From Bacillota bacterium (GTDB lineage Bacteria > Bacillota > Clostridia > Lachnospirales > Bianqueaceae): DNA of 40,448 nucleotides. Shown here piece after piece: positions 1-8,010 of this stretch. Made by a program: the position numbers and the translations under genes. The notes under the pieces were generated by a model, which saw only the letters and a list, made by a program, of their open reading frames with translations, ran no database searches and was not told the origin of the DNA. The DNA lies in NCBI GenBank assembly GCA_017620135.1, contig JAFZQZ010000011.1, positions 1 to 40,448 of the forward strand. The letters run 5' to 3'. Numbering within the stretch: position 1 is the first letter of the stretch; every line of letters starts with the position of its first letter.

Positions 1-413
1 AGGAGAAAGCTGACATGCGTGTTTCCTATGGTAAACACCTGTACAGCCGTGCGCTGTTCCCGGATATGACCTACTACTTCCTGGACGATGACATTGACCA
101 GCTGGTCAATGGTACCGAGCCGTGGGCAGAGCCGAAGGGAGCTGCTTGCTACGAAGCTATCAACAACTGGCAGTACTACTGCTCCATCGACGTTGCCGGC
201 TGCCTGGCTGCTGCTACTTCCGAAGAGTCCGCTCTGTACAACAGCATCTACTCCGACCTTAGCACCCAGTCTCAGGAATACATCTCCGCTCTGGCTACCA
301 GCCAGTCCAGCGTAGATGAGATCCCGACCATGGTCGAAGCTCTTGACGCTCTTGGACTGTCTCAGATTATTGATCAGTATCAGGCTCGTCATGATCGTTT
401 CATCGGCAAATAA
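1..413 (+). CDS. ABC-type sugar solute-binding protein, C-terminal part (5' truncated by window edge)
   Basis: The frame is open from base 3 (Glu-Lys-Ala-Asp before the first Met), so this is most likely the 3' end of a longer gene. The visible 136 or so residues have no signal peptide. The last 70 residues follow the C-terminal pattern of large extracellular solute-binding proteins of the DUF3502 type: a helix with SALYNSIYSDL, a loop, then SVDEIPTMVEALDALGLSQII and a closing helix with Gln and Asp. Such lipoproteins deliver oligosaccharides to an ABC permease outside the membrane. An AGGAG at bases 1-5 could by chance serve the ATG at 15, but a free-standing 132-aa protein would lack the binding lobes. 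The terminator at 461-500 closes the transcript, so this was the last gene of its operon. The family call rests on the C-terminal pattern only. Confidence 0.6.
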   Translation, partial: EKADMRVSYGKHLYSRALFPDMTYYFLDDDIDQLVNGTEPWAEPKGAACYEAINNWQYYCSIDVAGCLAAATSEESALYNSIYSDLSTQSQEYISALATSQSSVDEIPTMVEALDALGLSQIIDQYQARHDRFIGK

Positions 414-460
414 TCTTTCGTAAGGATTGAGGCCCGATAGGCGCCTCGCCAAATACGAAC

Positions 461-500
461 AATAAAAAATCCCGGGTTTAGTCGCCTGGGATTTTTTATT
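461..500. terminator. Rho-independent terminator after the solute-binding protein gene
   Basis: AATAAAAAATCCCGGG (461-476) pairs with CCTGGGATTTTTTATT (485-500) around an 8-nt loop, with one G-U pair. The A-tract and T-tract flanks make it plausible in both directions, but the upstream gene is the obvious user. Confidence 0.85.
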
Positions 501-527
501 GACATTGAAGGTTGTTGGGCCTATAAT
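499..527 (+). promoter_or_regulatory. Perfect-consensus sigma-A promoter for the MATE gene
   Basis: TTGACA (499-504), a 17-bp spacer and TATAAT (522-527) match the consensus exactly. The -35 box begins in the last two bases of the preceding terminator, so the two signals are packed with no spare sequence. The expected transcript start is near 534, giving a leader of about 34 nt. Confidence 0.85.
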
Positions 528-567
528 TAACAGGATTTTTAACTTTCTTTAATAAGGAAGGCATAGT

Positions 568-1941
568 ATGGCGTTTCATTTTCCTTCCCGCAGGTCCAGG
601 CGGGAGACCAATATGACAGAAGGCAATATCAGCCGGCATCTGATCGATTTCGCACTTCCGCTCCTGATCGGGAATATTTTCCAGCAGCTTTATAATACTG
701 TCGATACCTGGGTCGTCGGCAATTATGTCAGTTCCGAGGCTTTTGCCGCTGTCGGTACCGTGGGTCCGATCATCAATATGCTGATCGGTATCTTTATGGG
801 ACTGGCGTCCGGCGCCGGTGTCGTCATTTCGCAGTATTACGGTGCCAGACGGGATCAGGAAGTGTCGGATACCGTCCATACCTCTATGATGATGACCTTT
901 ATTCTGGCGGCCGTTTTCACGGTTCTCGGGATCGTGATCGCACCGGCGATGCTGCATATGATGAAGACCCCGGACAATGTCTTTCCGGAGTCTCTGCGGT
1001 ATCTGAGGATCTATTTCGGCGGTATCGTGGGTCTGATGGTCTACAACATGGGCGCCGGTATCCTGCGGGCTGTCGGTGATTCGCAGCGGCCTTTCTATTT
1101 TCTGATCGTTTCCGCCGTGATCAACACGATCCTTGACCTGGTCTTCGTTCTCGGATTCCATATGGGCGTCGAAGGCGTCGCGCTGGCCACGGTCATCGCA
1201 CAGCTGCTATCCGCGCTGCTGACACTTTTCGTCCTGATGCGGTCACACTCGGCGATCCGTGTGATGTTCTCCGAGCTCAGGATCCACATGGACGAAATGA
1301 AGAAGATCATCCGTGTCGGTATTCCGGCCGCGATCCAGATGGCTATCACTTCGTTCTCGAATATCTTCGTTCAGTCTTATATCAACTATTTCGGCGCGGA
1401 TTGTATGTCCGGATGGACCGCCTACGCGAAGATCGACCAGCTGATCCTGCTGCCCATGCAGTCGCTGGCGCTTTCTTCCACGACGTTCGTGGGACAGAAT
1501 CTCGGCGCAAATCAACCGGAACGAGCGAAGAAAGGGATCCGTATCAGCCTGCTCTTGTCCTGTGCCGCTACACTGATCCTGATGGTCCCGGTGCTGATCT
1601 TTGCGAGACCACTGGTGGCTTTCTTCAACGCGAAGCCGGAGGTGATCGAATACGGCGCCAAACTGCTCATCTGGATGAGCCCGTTCTATGTCCTCTGCTG
1701 CGTGAACCAGATCTACGCCGGTGCTTTGCGCGGCGCGGGCAACTCGAAGGCCCCCATGATCATTATGCTGGGAAGCTTTGTCGTATTCCGTCAGGCATAT
1801 CTGTTTATCATGGCGAATTTCATCTCCAACGAGATCATCCCCATCGCGATGGGTTATCCGGCCGGCTGGCTGGTCTGCTCCGCACTGACTCTGATCTATT
1901 ACCGGCGAACCTCTTTAACGGCTACCAGGCTCGTTGAGTAG
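568..1941 (+). CDS. MATE family efflux transporter
   Basis: This 457-aa polytopic membrane protein has the length and about 12 hydrophobic segments of MATE exporters, which expel drugs or cationic metabolites using a Na+ or H+ gradient. Family marks include the N-terminal NISRHLIDFALPLLIGNIFQQLYN, the VDTWVVGNYVSSEAFAAVG stretch, the Gly-Ala-rich SGAGVVISQYYGA segment and a similar VGQNLGANQPERAKKG segment at the start of the second half. The start at 568 has AAGGAAGG 6-7 nt upstream. A second ATG at 613, behind GGGAGA, would give a more typical N-terminus and cannot be excluded. The gene has its own consensus promoter. Its last 27 bp overlap the end of the convergent AraC gene, so opposing transcription may matter. 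The substrate cannot be told from sequence. Confidence 0.92.
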   Translation: MAFHFPSRRSRRETNMTEGNISRHLIDFALPLLIGNIFQQLYNTVDTWVVGNYVSSEAFAAVGTVGPIINMLIGIFMGLASGAGVVISQYYGARRDQEVSDTVHTSMMMTFILAAVFTVLGIVIAPAMLHMMKTPDNVFPESLRYLRIYFGGIVGLMVYNMGAGILRAVGDSQRPFYFLIVSAVINTILDLVFVLGFHMGVEGVALATVIAQLLSALLTLFVLMRSHSAIRVMFSELRIHMDEMKKIIRVGIPAAIQMAITSFSNIFVQSYINYFGADCMSGWTAYAKIDQLILLPMQSLALSSTTFVGQNLGANQPERAKKGIRISLLLSCAATLILMVPVLIFARPLVAFFNAKPEVIEYGAKLLIWMSPFYVLCCVNQIYAGALRGAGNSKAPMIIMLGSFVVFRQAYLFIMANFISNEIIPIAMGYPAGWLVCSALTLIYYRRTSLTATRLVE

Positions 1942-2799
1942 CACGTCCTGTTGATACCTGGCGGGGGAGACGCCGTATTCCTTTCTGAACGCCCGGTAAA
2001 AACTGGAATAATCTCCAAAACCACAGCGGCTGTAAGCTTCAGTCACGTTAGCGCCTTCACGGATAAGGCCAAGACTGAGCTGCAGCCGTTTTTTTGTTAT
2101 ATACTGATGGATGGAAAGGCCGGTCGTTTCCTGAAAAAGGTGGGCGATATAATACTTGGAAAGATAAAACTCGCCGGCGAGACGGTCCAGAGACAGGGTC
2201 TCATCCAGATGGGTATCGATGAACCGGACGATGGCCTCATACATCCCGGTACTGCCCGCGCGGGAACGGGGATTCTGTTTTTCGAAGACTAAGCGGTTGA
2301 TCTGAATGAGCAGATCACTGATCAACAGGCCGATACGGGCAGACCGGCCAAAGCGGTCCTGATGGATCTCATCCAGCAGACCGAACAGCCGGGTACGCAT
2401 CTCATTGCATTCGATGAGATCGAAATGATAGACATAATCGTGCGTGGTGACGACTTTCTGCAGCAGATACATATAGTCCGGCGATTCAGCCATCAGTTCG
2501 GCGGCGAAGGAAGAACTGATCCACAGGACGAACCGACGGTAGGAAAGCGTCGGATCCGTGACATTGGCGCGGTGGCGGATCCCGGGCGGAACGACGACCA
2601 GGTCTCCCTGTTTCAGAGGAAAGCTGCGGCCATCGATCTCCATGGTGACCTTTCCCTCGACAAAGAAATAGAATTCATAGTAGTTGTGAGTATGGATCCC
2701 GACGCTCTGGAACATCGTATCGGAATAGTAGAATACTTCAAAATCCTTGGACAGCATGTGCTGTCTGGAATTGAATGCCGAACGAAGCTGGTTTTTCAT
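1915..2799 (-). CDS. AraC family transcriptional regulator (cupin + HTH)
   Basis: This 294-aa protein has an N-terminal cupin sensor, with HTHNYYEFYFFVEGKV, a GDLVVVPPG turn and IRHR, and a C-terminal AraC/XylS DNA-binding domain with two helix-turn-helix units (LAGEFYLSKYYIAHLFQ and EAYSRCGFGDYSSFYRAF, then KEYGVSPARYQ). I place the start at 2799, where AAAAGGAGAAAA precedes an ATG. An upstream in-frame ATG at 2898 has no such site and would add an unrelated N-terminal extension. It is divergent from uxuA-uxuB across 156 bp, the usual position for a regulator sensing a sugar of that pathway, so control of the hexuronate genes is the likely job (inference). Its 3' end overlaps the convergent MATE gene. 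Confidence 0.9.
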   Translation of the reverse strand: MKNQLRSAFNSRQHMLSKDFEVFYYSDTMFQSVGIHTHNYYEFYFFVEGKVTMEIDGRSFPLKQGDLVVVPPGIRHRANVTDPTLSYRRFVLWISSSFAAELMAESPDYMYLLQKVVTTHDYVYHFDLIECNEMRTRLFGLLDEIHQDRFGRSARIGLLISDLLIQINRLVFEKQNPRSRAGSTGMYEAIVRFIDTHLDETLSLDRLAGEFYLSKYYIAHLFQETTGLSIHQYITKKRLQLSLGLIREGANVTEAYSRCGFGDYSSFYRAFRKEYGVSPARYQQDVLLNEPGSR

Positions 2800-2838
2800 C
2801 GGTTTTCTCCTTTTGGCATGTCTGGTGATCTGATTCAA

Positions 2839-2867
2839 AGCATACCACGAGACCGCAACTTTTGCAA
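2839..2867 (-). promoter_or_regulatory. Candidate promoter of the AraC gene
   Basis: Read on the minus strand, TTGCAA (2867-2862), a 17-bp spacer and TATGCT (2844-2839) sit 40 bp before the start codon. Each hexamer matches consensus at 4 of 6 positions. Confidence 0.45.
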
Positions 2868-2887
2868 TACAGGAACCAATGGGGACA

Positions 2888-2916
2888 ATGGCATTCAAAT
2901 GACATTCTGATACAAT
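2888..2916 (+). promoter_or_regulatory. Candidate promoter of uxuA-uxuB
   Basis: ATGGCA (2888-2893), a 17-bp spacer and TACAAT (2911-2916) lie 40 bp before uxuA. The weak -35 box is what would be expected of a promoter that needs an activator such as the divergent AraC protein (inference). Confidence 0.45.
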
Positions 2917-2955
2917 AAAATCAATAATATCCTTACATGACGGAGGACAGATTCC

Positions 2956-4032
2956 ATGGAGATGACATTACGTTGGTACGGTACCGGTTTTGATACCGTG
3001 ACGCTTCAGCAGATCCGGCAGATCCCGGGTGTGACCGGCGTTATCACCACACTCTACGATACACAGCCCGGCGAAGTCTGGAGTCAGGACAGGATCCACG
3101 CGCTGAAGGCGGAAGTCGAAGCGGCGGGACTGAATCTTTCCGGCATCGAGAGCGTGAATGTTCATGACGCGATCAAGGTAGGAGCGCCCGAAAGGGATCA
3201 GTTTATCGCAAACTATATCGAGACGCTGGAAAACCTGGGGAAGGAAGATATCCACCTGGTATGCTACAACTTCATGCCGGTCTTTGACTGGACCCGGACA
3301 GAACTTGCCAGAAAGCGCCCGGACGGATCCACGGTCCTTGCCTATACGCAGGCAGCGGTGGACGCGCTGGACCCCGAGAAGATGTTCGATTCCATTGCCG
3401 GCGATATGAACGGGACCGTGATGCCCGGCTGGGAACCGGAGCGCATGGCCAGAGTCAAAGAACTCTTCGCCCTTTATAAAGACATCGATGATGAAAAGCT
3501 CTTTCAGAATCTGGTCTACTTCCTCGAGAAGATCATGCCTGTCTGCAACAAATATGACATTAAGATGGCGATCCACCCCGATGATCCCGCCTGGAGCGTG
3601 TTCGGACTTCCGAGGATCATCATCAACAAGACGAATATCCTCCGGCTGATGAGAGCGGTGGATGACGTGCACAACGGCGTGACCTTCTGTTCCGGCAGCT
3701 ACGGTACCAGCCTGGCTAATGACCTTCCGGACATGATCCGTTCGCTGAAGGGGAGGATCCATTTCGCCCATGTCCGCAATCTGAAGTTCAACGCGCCGGA
3801 CGATTTCGAAGAAGCCGCGCATCTTTCCAGCGACGGGACCTTCGATATGTACGAGATCATGCGGGCACTGTATGAAACCGGATTTGAAGGACCGATCCGC
3901 CCGGATCACGGAAGGATGATCTGGGGCGAGGTGGCTATGCCGGGCTACGGTCTTTACGACCGGGCCTTAGGCGCGACATATCTGAACGGTCTTTGGGAAG
4001 CGATCGACAAAAGCCATAAACGGCCGCTGTAA
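2956..4032 (+). CDS. uxuA: Mannonate dehydratase
   Basis: UxuA removes water from D-mannonate to give 2-keto-3-deoxygluconate in glucuronate catabolism. It is a cytosolic, metal-dependent TIM-barrel enzyme. The 358-aa product is full length and begins with the family's characteristic MTLRWYG, followed by IRQIPGVTGVITTLYD. Other marks are LVCYNFMPVFDWTRTEL, MAIHPDDPAW, the VTFCSGSYG segment, RIHFAHVRN and IRPDHGRMIWGE, which carry the conserved His, Asp, Cys and Glu metal-site residues of the family. The ribosome binding site CGGAGGAC precedes the ATG. The oxidoreductase that makes its substrate follows after 25 bp, so both are in one transcript. Confidence 0.97.
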   Translation: MEMTLRWYGTGFDTVTLQQIRQIPGVTGVITTLYDTQPGEVWSQDRIHALKAEVEAAGLNLSGIESVNVHDAIKVGAPERDQFIANYIETLENLGKEDIHLVCYNFMPVFDWTRTELARKRPDGSTVLAYTQAAVDALDPEKMFDSIAGDMNGTVMPGWEPERMARVKELFALYKDIDDEKLFQNLVYFLEKIMPVCNKYDIKMAIHPDDPAWSVFGLPRIIINKTNILRLMRAVDDVHNGVTFCSGSYGTSLANDLPDMIRSLKGRIHFAHVRNLKFNAPDDFEEAAHLSSDGTFDMYEIMRALYETGFEGPIRPDHGRMIWGEVAMPGYGLYDRALGATYLNGLWEAIDKSHKRPL

Positions 4033-4057
4033 ACGGAATACGGAAGGAGAAACCAAC

Positions 4058-4912
4058 ATGCAGAAAAATGTTTTAAACACGGATCTTACAGGAAAAGTGG
4101 CTGTCGTTACCGGTGCGGGCGGCGTGCTCTGCTCGTACTTCGCTAAAGTGCTGGCCAGAGCCGGCGCGAAAGTAGCCCTGCTGGATCTCAATTATGAAGC
4201 CGCGAACAGATTCGCGGAAGAGATCGTGGAAGAAGGCGGCGTCGCCAAAGCGTATGCATGCAACGTACTGGACAAGGAGATCTGCCTGAAAGTAGCGGAA
4301 GAAGTGAAGGCGGATCTTGGTCTCTGCGATATCCTGCTCAACGGCGCCGGCGGCAACAATCCCCGCGCCACGACCGACAAGGAATATTTTGAAGTGGGCG
4401 ATATCGAAGGCGATACCAAGAGCTTCTTCGATCTGGATAAATCCGGTGTGGAATTCGTCTTCAACCTGAACTTCATTGGTACGCTGATCCCGACACAGGC
4501 CTTTGCTTCGCAGATGGTCGGCAGAGAGGGCTGCAATATCCTGAACATCAGCTCCATGAACGCCTATACGCCGCTGACAAAGATCCCGGCCTATTCCGGC
4601 GCCAAGGCGGCGGTAACGAATTTTACGCAGTGGCTGGCCGTCCATTTCTCCAAAGTCGGCATCCGGGTCAACGCGATCGCGCCGGGATTCTTCTCGACGA
4701 AACAGAACGCTTCGCTCCTTTTCAATCCGGACGGCACACCGACCGCGCGTACCGGCAAGATCCTGGCCGCGACGCCCATGGGACGCTTCGGCGACAGTGA
4801 AAAAGAGCTTTCCGGCGCTGTCCTGTTCCTGCTCAACAATGATGCCGCGAGCTTTATTACCGGTGTGACGATCCCGATCGACGGTGGATTCTCCGCCTAC
4901 AGCGGGGTGTAA
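4058..4912 (+). CDS. uxuB: SDR-type D-mannonate oxidoreductase (fructuronate reductase)
   Basis: This 284-aa Rossmann-fold protein of the short-chain dehydrogenase/reductase family reduces fructuronate to mannonate with NAD(P)H, as judged by its pairing with uxuA. Visible motifs are the nucleotide-binding VVTGAGGVLCSYFA near residue 17, NGAGGNNPR in place of NNAG, the Ser of ISSMNAYTP and the YSGAK catalytic Tyr and Lys. The C-terminal IDGGFSAYSGV is typical of the SDR type found in Bacillota (B. subtilis YjmF), which is unrelated to the longer E. coli UxuB. AAGGAGA precedes the ATG. The transcript appears to end in the hairpin at 4945-5005. Confidence 0.88.
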   Translation: MQKNVLNTDLTGKVAVVTGAGGVLCSYFAKVLARAGAKVALLDLNYEAANRFAEEIVEEGGVAKAYACNVLDKEICLKVAEEVKADLGLCDILLNGAGGNNPRATTDKEYFEVGDIEGDTKSFFDLDKSGVEFVFNLNFIGTLIPTQAFASQMVGREGCNILNISSMNAYTPLTKIPAYSGAKAAVTNFTQWLAVHFSKVGIRVNAIAPGFFSTKQNASLLFNPDGTPTARTGKILAATPMGRFGDSEKELSGAVLFLLNNDAASFITGVTIPIDGGFSAYSGV

Positions 4913-4943
4913 AAGATCTGTCAGAAATAGGCAGGATATGAGA

Positions 4944-4972
4944 TTGCACTTCCTTTCTGAATATGATATGGT
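4944..4972 (+). promoter_or_regulatory. Possible promoter inside the hairpin, for the aldo/keto reductase
   Basis: TTGCAC (4944-4949), a 17-bp spacer and TATGGT (4967-4972) would start transcription near 4979, in the loop. Such a message would carry only the right arm of the inverted repeat, leaving its ribosome binding site open. The hexamers are weak matches. Confidence 0.3.
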
Positions 4973-5005
4973 AATCTTATCTTTTCAGAAAGGAAGTGCA
5001 TTTTT
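4945..5005 (+). terminator. Perfect 16-bp hairpin with T-tract, overlapping the next gene's ribosome binding site
   Basis: TGCACTTCCTTTCTGA (4945-4960) is exactly complementary to TCAGAAAGGAAGTGCA (4985-5000), with a 24-nt loop and TTTTT at 5001-5005. It has the form of an intrinsic terminator for uxuA-uxuB. The right arm contains AGAAAGGAAG, the only ribosome binding site for the ATG at 5006, so read-through transcripts would also have that site paired. Confidence 0.75.
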
Positions 5006-5923
5006 ATGAAGTATATAGAATTCGGACCACAAAAAGAGAAAGTTTCCGTGATCGGCGTCGGCTGCATGCGGATCTCCCGGATGAACGGGCCTGAGGCGGA
5101 AGCTTTTGTGGAGATGTCACTGGATGCGGGCATCAACTTCTTCGATCACGCGGACATTTACGGACGAGGGGAAAGCGAGCGGGTGTTCGGACGGCTGTTC
5201 ACGGAAAAACCGTCCCTTCGTGACAGGATGTTCCTGCAGAGCAAATGTGCGATCCATGACGGGATGTATGATTTTTCCGGTGACTATATCCTGAAATCGG
5301 TCGACGGGATCCTGGAACGGCTGAATACGGACCATATCGATTCGCTGCTCCTGCACAGGCCGGACGCGCTGATGGAACCGGATGAGGTCGGAGAAGCGTT
5401 CGATAAGCTGAAAGCGGCCGGTAAAGTCCGTTCCTTCGGCGTTTCCAACGAGAACCGCTTCCAGATGGAGCTTTTACAGAGCGGACTTTCTGAGTCTCTT
5501 GCGGCCAACCAGATCCAGATGAGTATCGTCCACTGTCCGACCATCGATGCCGGGATCAACGTCAATATGATGAACGATCCGGGCGTGATGAGAGACGGCG
5601 GAACGATCGAGTACTGCCGTCTGAACAAAATCGCTGTTCAGTGCTGGTCCCCGCTGCAGAAAGGTTTCTTCGGCGGTGTGTTCTTGGGAAGCGAAGACTA
5701 TCCCGAACTGAACGAACTGCTGGAAACGATCGCCGCGGAGAAAAACACTTCCGTTGATGCCGTCGCCTATGCGTGGCTGCTTCGGATCCCGGCGAAGATG
5801 CAGGTCATCACCGGCACCACGAAGCCGTCCCGGATCCTCGAAGCGGCGAAAGCCACGGAGATCGTTCTCTCGAAGAAGGAATGGTACGATATTTACAAGG
5901 CTGCAGGAAAACAGCTGCCGTAA
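5006..5923 (+). CDS. Aldo/keto reductase
   Basis: This 305-aa (beta/alpha)8 NAD(P)H-dependent oxidoreductase has the catalytic tetrad of the superfamily: Asp and Tyr in FFDHADIYGRGESE, Lys in MFLQSKCAI and His in LLLHRPDAL. The cofactor-binding end shows VITGTTKPSRILEAAKA. The layout, with GVSNENRFQMELLQ and a WSPLQKGFFGG segment, is that of the YdhF-like branch, whose substrates are mostly unknown sugars or aldehydes. It lies 93 bp after uxuB in the same direction, but a hairpin that can terminate transcription and hide its ribosome binding site separates them, so its expression is probably set independently. A role in uronate metabolism is possible but unproven. Confidence 0.92.
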   Translation: MKYIEFGPQKEKVSVIGVGCMRISRMNGPEAEAFVEMSLDAGINFFDHADIYGRGESERVFGRLFTEKPSLRDRMFLQSKCAIHDGMYDFSGDYILKSVDGILERLNTDHIDSLLLHRPDALMEPDEVGEAFDKLKAAGKVRSFGVSNENRFQMELLQSGLSESLAANQIQMSIVHCPTIDAGINVNMMNDPGVMRDGGTIEYCRLNKIAVQCWSPLQKGFFGGVFLGSEDYPELNELLETIAAEKNTSVDAVAYAWLLRIPAKMQVITGTTKPSRILEAAKATEIVLSKKEWYDIYKAAGKQLP

Positions 5924-5929
5924 ATATAA

Positions 5930-5953
5930 ACTCCCGACATTTCTGTCGGGAGT
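5930..5953. terminator. Bidirectional intrinsic terminator between convergent genes
   Basis: ACTCCCGACA (5930-5939) and TGTCGGGAGT (5944-5953) form a perfect 10-bp stem with a TTTC loop. A short T-rich stretch follows on the plus strand and TTTATATTT on the minus strand. Confidence 0.8.
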
Positions 5954-5970
5954 CTTGCTATTCGTGAAAG

Positions 5971-6005
5971 AAAGCCGCATCTCACGATTTGTGGGAAGCG
6001 GCTTT
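5971..6005 (-). terminator. Hairpin ending the malic enzyme operon
   Basis: AAAGCCGC (5971-5978) pairs with GCGGCTTT (5998-6005), and an inner CTCAC/GTGGG stem sits inside. On the minus strand a TTTCTTT tract follows. The hairpin overlaps the last codons of the minus-strand gene ending at 5982. Confidence 0.55.
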
Positions 6006-6584
6006 TTCGTGGATTTTTTTATGCGCTTCGAGCGCGATGGCCGGCACCAGGTGATAGAGGATCATCAAATCTCCGTTCTTGCGTGCCAGCGTTTCCTCGG
6101 TGACCGGGATATAAGTAAGGTCGACGTCCGAGGGTTCCTTTTTCGGAAGGCAGGCAAGCGCTACCGACCAGGCAGCTTTCTCCAGCGCTTTTTCCGGTGA
6201 AAGAGAGGTAAGTTCCGCCTTCTTTTCGCGGCCGGTCTTTACATTTTCATAGATTCCGAGTACGCCGCAGATGACCGCGGCGATCCCCAATGCAGTATAC
6301 ATCCATCCACCGCCCAGAAAAAGATAATTGAGAACGACCAGAACCAATCCAAGGAGAAGGATGCCGCCGAAACGAAGATTGGAATTCCTGGAGGCTTTCA
6401 GTGGGTCGAGTTTGAGATCCAGTTGCTTCTCGGCACAGGAGCGGCACACGGAAACTTCTACAAAATCACCCAGTGCCTGGACTTTTTTTTCTCCTCCCAG
6501 ATCCCGGACGGGAAGCGTTCGGACTTCAAGGGCCCGGAAAGAGATCTCTCCGGGCCCCTGGCAGGCTATACAGTGATCTGCCAT
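5982..6584 (-). CDS. Zinc-ribbon-like two-TM membrane protein of unknown function
   Basis: I do not recognise a family. The 200-aa product has two Cys pairs, HCIACQ near the N-terminus and VCRSCAEK about 45 residues later, spaced like a zinc ribbon. Two adjacent transmembrane segments (around residues 75-115) follow, then a soluble C-terminal domain of about 85 residues with SPEKALEKAAWSVALACLPKKE and a His/Lys-rich end. I chose the ATG at 6584, which sits just past the TGA of the 2HCT transporter gene (TGATATG), suggesting translational coupling. A GTG at 6599, overlapping the transporter stop, is the alternative. It is the last gene of the malic enzyme - transporter transcript, so a regulatory or accessory role for the transporter is a guess from position only. 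Confidence 0.65.
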   Translation of the reverse strand: MADHCIACQGPGEISFRALEVRTLPVRDLGGEKKVQALGDFVEVSVCRSCAEKQLDLKLDPLKASRNSNLRFGGILLLGLVLVVLNYLFLGGGWMYTALGIAAVICGVLGIYENVKTGREKKAELTSLSPEKALEKAAWSVALACLPKKEPSDVDLTYIPVTEETLARKNGDLMILYHLVPAIALEAHKKIHEKAASHKS

Positions 6585-6585
6585 A

Positions 6586-7974
6586 TCAGAGCAGACCACC
6601 TAAAGTGGACAAGAGCAGTGAACCCAGAAGCAGAATGATCGCGCCGCCCAGACGGGAGGAGATCTGCGCGAATGGCATCAGCTCCATACGGTCAGCAGCG
6701 GAGAGAACGGCTACGTCTCCGGTACCGCCCATGTTGGACATGCACAGGCCGGCGGTGATACCGGATTCCACCGGATAGAAACCGACCAGCTTACCGATAA
6801 TGGCCGCTCCGAAGAAGGCGCCGATAACGGTTACACCGCAAAGCAGCAGATAGGTCAGCGAGAAGCTTTCGACCACCTGACCGATATCCAGATAGCAAAG
6901 ACCAATACCCACGAGCAGTACGTTGGTGAGGTTCTTCATGATGAACTGGAACCACTGATAGCAGGCGATCTCGATCCATTCCGGCATCCATCCGCCGATC
7001 TTGAAGATTGCCACGGTGATGATCATGAATGCGTAAGCGTGGATGGTGACGCCGGGAACCAGCTTGGCCCAGATATTCGAAAGGATGAAGCCCCAGGCGA
7101 AGAAGGTACCGGAAACGAGCAGGCCGATACCCAGGTTCTTCAGAGAAATATCATTCCGCTTTTTCTGCATCTCCGGGCTGATCTCCATCTCTTTGGGATC
7201 GATGGTGGTAGCGGTCATAAGCTGTCCCTGGCCGTTCCATTTCTTTCCTTTGATCAGCTTGACGAGCAGGCCGGCGATGACGATAGAGATCGCGTTGCCG
7301 ATCGCGACAGCCGGCGTCATGACGGACAGTGCTTCGGCTGCGGTCATCGTGCCTGAGGCGTCAAAGATCTTGGAAAGAGGCGAAGCGCCGGCACCCATGC
7401 CGCCGCCCATGATGGGAAGAGCGACGAGCAGGAGAGCTTTGATGGGACCGTAGCCGGTCAGCGCGGCGGTCAGCATGCAAAGACCGAAAGCCAGGATCAG
7501 ACCGCCGAAGATCGCCGGGAAATAACGGGCTGAGGCTTTCATCAGAAGCTTGCGGTTCATGCCCAGGATGGAACCGGTGATCAGCGCGGCGATATACCAG
7601 TCAAGGAAAGCACCGTTGGGCTTAAAGAAAGTGTTGATACTGCCGACCATGTCATAGTCTTTCCAGAACTGGGCGTATTTGACGGTTTCTTCACCGACGG
7701 TGACCGTTTCGGGCAGCAGGTGGAAGTAGTGGAGCAGCGCGGTACCAAAAAGCACGACGATGGCGCCGCCGCCGAAATAGCTATTGATAATGGGGGTTTT
7801 TTCGCCGATCAGATCCAGGAAAGTACCCAGAACGATCATGAAGATGAAGCAGCCGGTCATACCCACTGGCAGAACACCGATGTAGGCAGCGATCAAGACG
7901 ATCGCCGTGATGATCAGGAAGATCGGCCATGGAAGATTAAACAGAGTAAAAGGCTTTTTGGCTTTTTCAGACAT
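6586..7974 (-). CDS. 2-hydroxycarboxylate transporter family protein (probable malate/Na+ symporter)
   Basis: This 462-aa polytopic membrane protein carries the two re-entrant-loop signatures of the 2HCT family (CitS, CitP, MaeN): GGGMGAGASPLS in the first half and MSNMGGTGDVAVL in the second. FAQISSRLGGAI near the end holds the Arg that binds the substrate carboxylate in family members. 2HCT proteins move malate, citrate or lactate with Na+ or H+ or by exchange. The immediately upstream malic enzyme gene, 36 bp away, argues for malate. AAGGAGAG precedes the ATG. The pair would import malate and decarboxylate it to pyruvate. Confidence 0.9.
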   Translation of the reverse strand: MSEKAKKPFTLFNLPWPIFLIITAIVLIAAYIGVLPVGMTGCFIFMIVLGTFLDLIGEKTPIINSYFGGGAIVVLFGTALLHYFHLLPETVTVGEETVKYAQFWKDYDMVGSINTFFKPNGAFLDWYIAALITGSILGMNRKLLMKASARYFPAIFGGLILAFGLCMLTAALTGYGPIKALLLVALPIMGGGMGAGASPLSKIFDASGTMTAAEALSVMTPAVAIGNAISIVIAGLLVKLIKGKKWNGQGQLMTATTIDPKEMEISPEMQKKRNDISLKNLGIGLLVSGTFFAWGFILSNIWAKLVPGVTIHAYAFMIITVAIFKIGGWMPEWIEIACYQWFQFIMKNLTNVLLVGIGLCYLDIGQVVESFSLTYLLLCGVTVIGAFFGAAIIGKLVGFYPVESGITAGLCMSNMGGTGDVAVLSAADRMELMPFAQISSRLGGAIILLLGSLLLSTLGGLL

Positions 7975-8010
7975 GACTAACTCTCCTTATCAGTTATCGT
8001 AGGACAATGA

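Noticed and set aside
1..413. Complete 132-aa gene starting at base 15
   Set aside because: The frame is open to the window edge and the protein matches only the C-terminal end of a binding protein, so truncation by the window is more likely.
496..1161. Long open frame on the minus strand inside the MATE gene
   Set aside because: It is rich in His, Asp and Arg with no family pattern and lies opposite a clear transporter gene; it is a shadow of the codon bias.
2968..3909. 313-codon open frame opposite uxuA
   Set aside because: No ribosome binding site or recognisable domain, and uxuA on the other strand is unmistakable.
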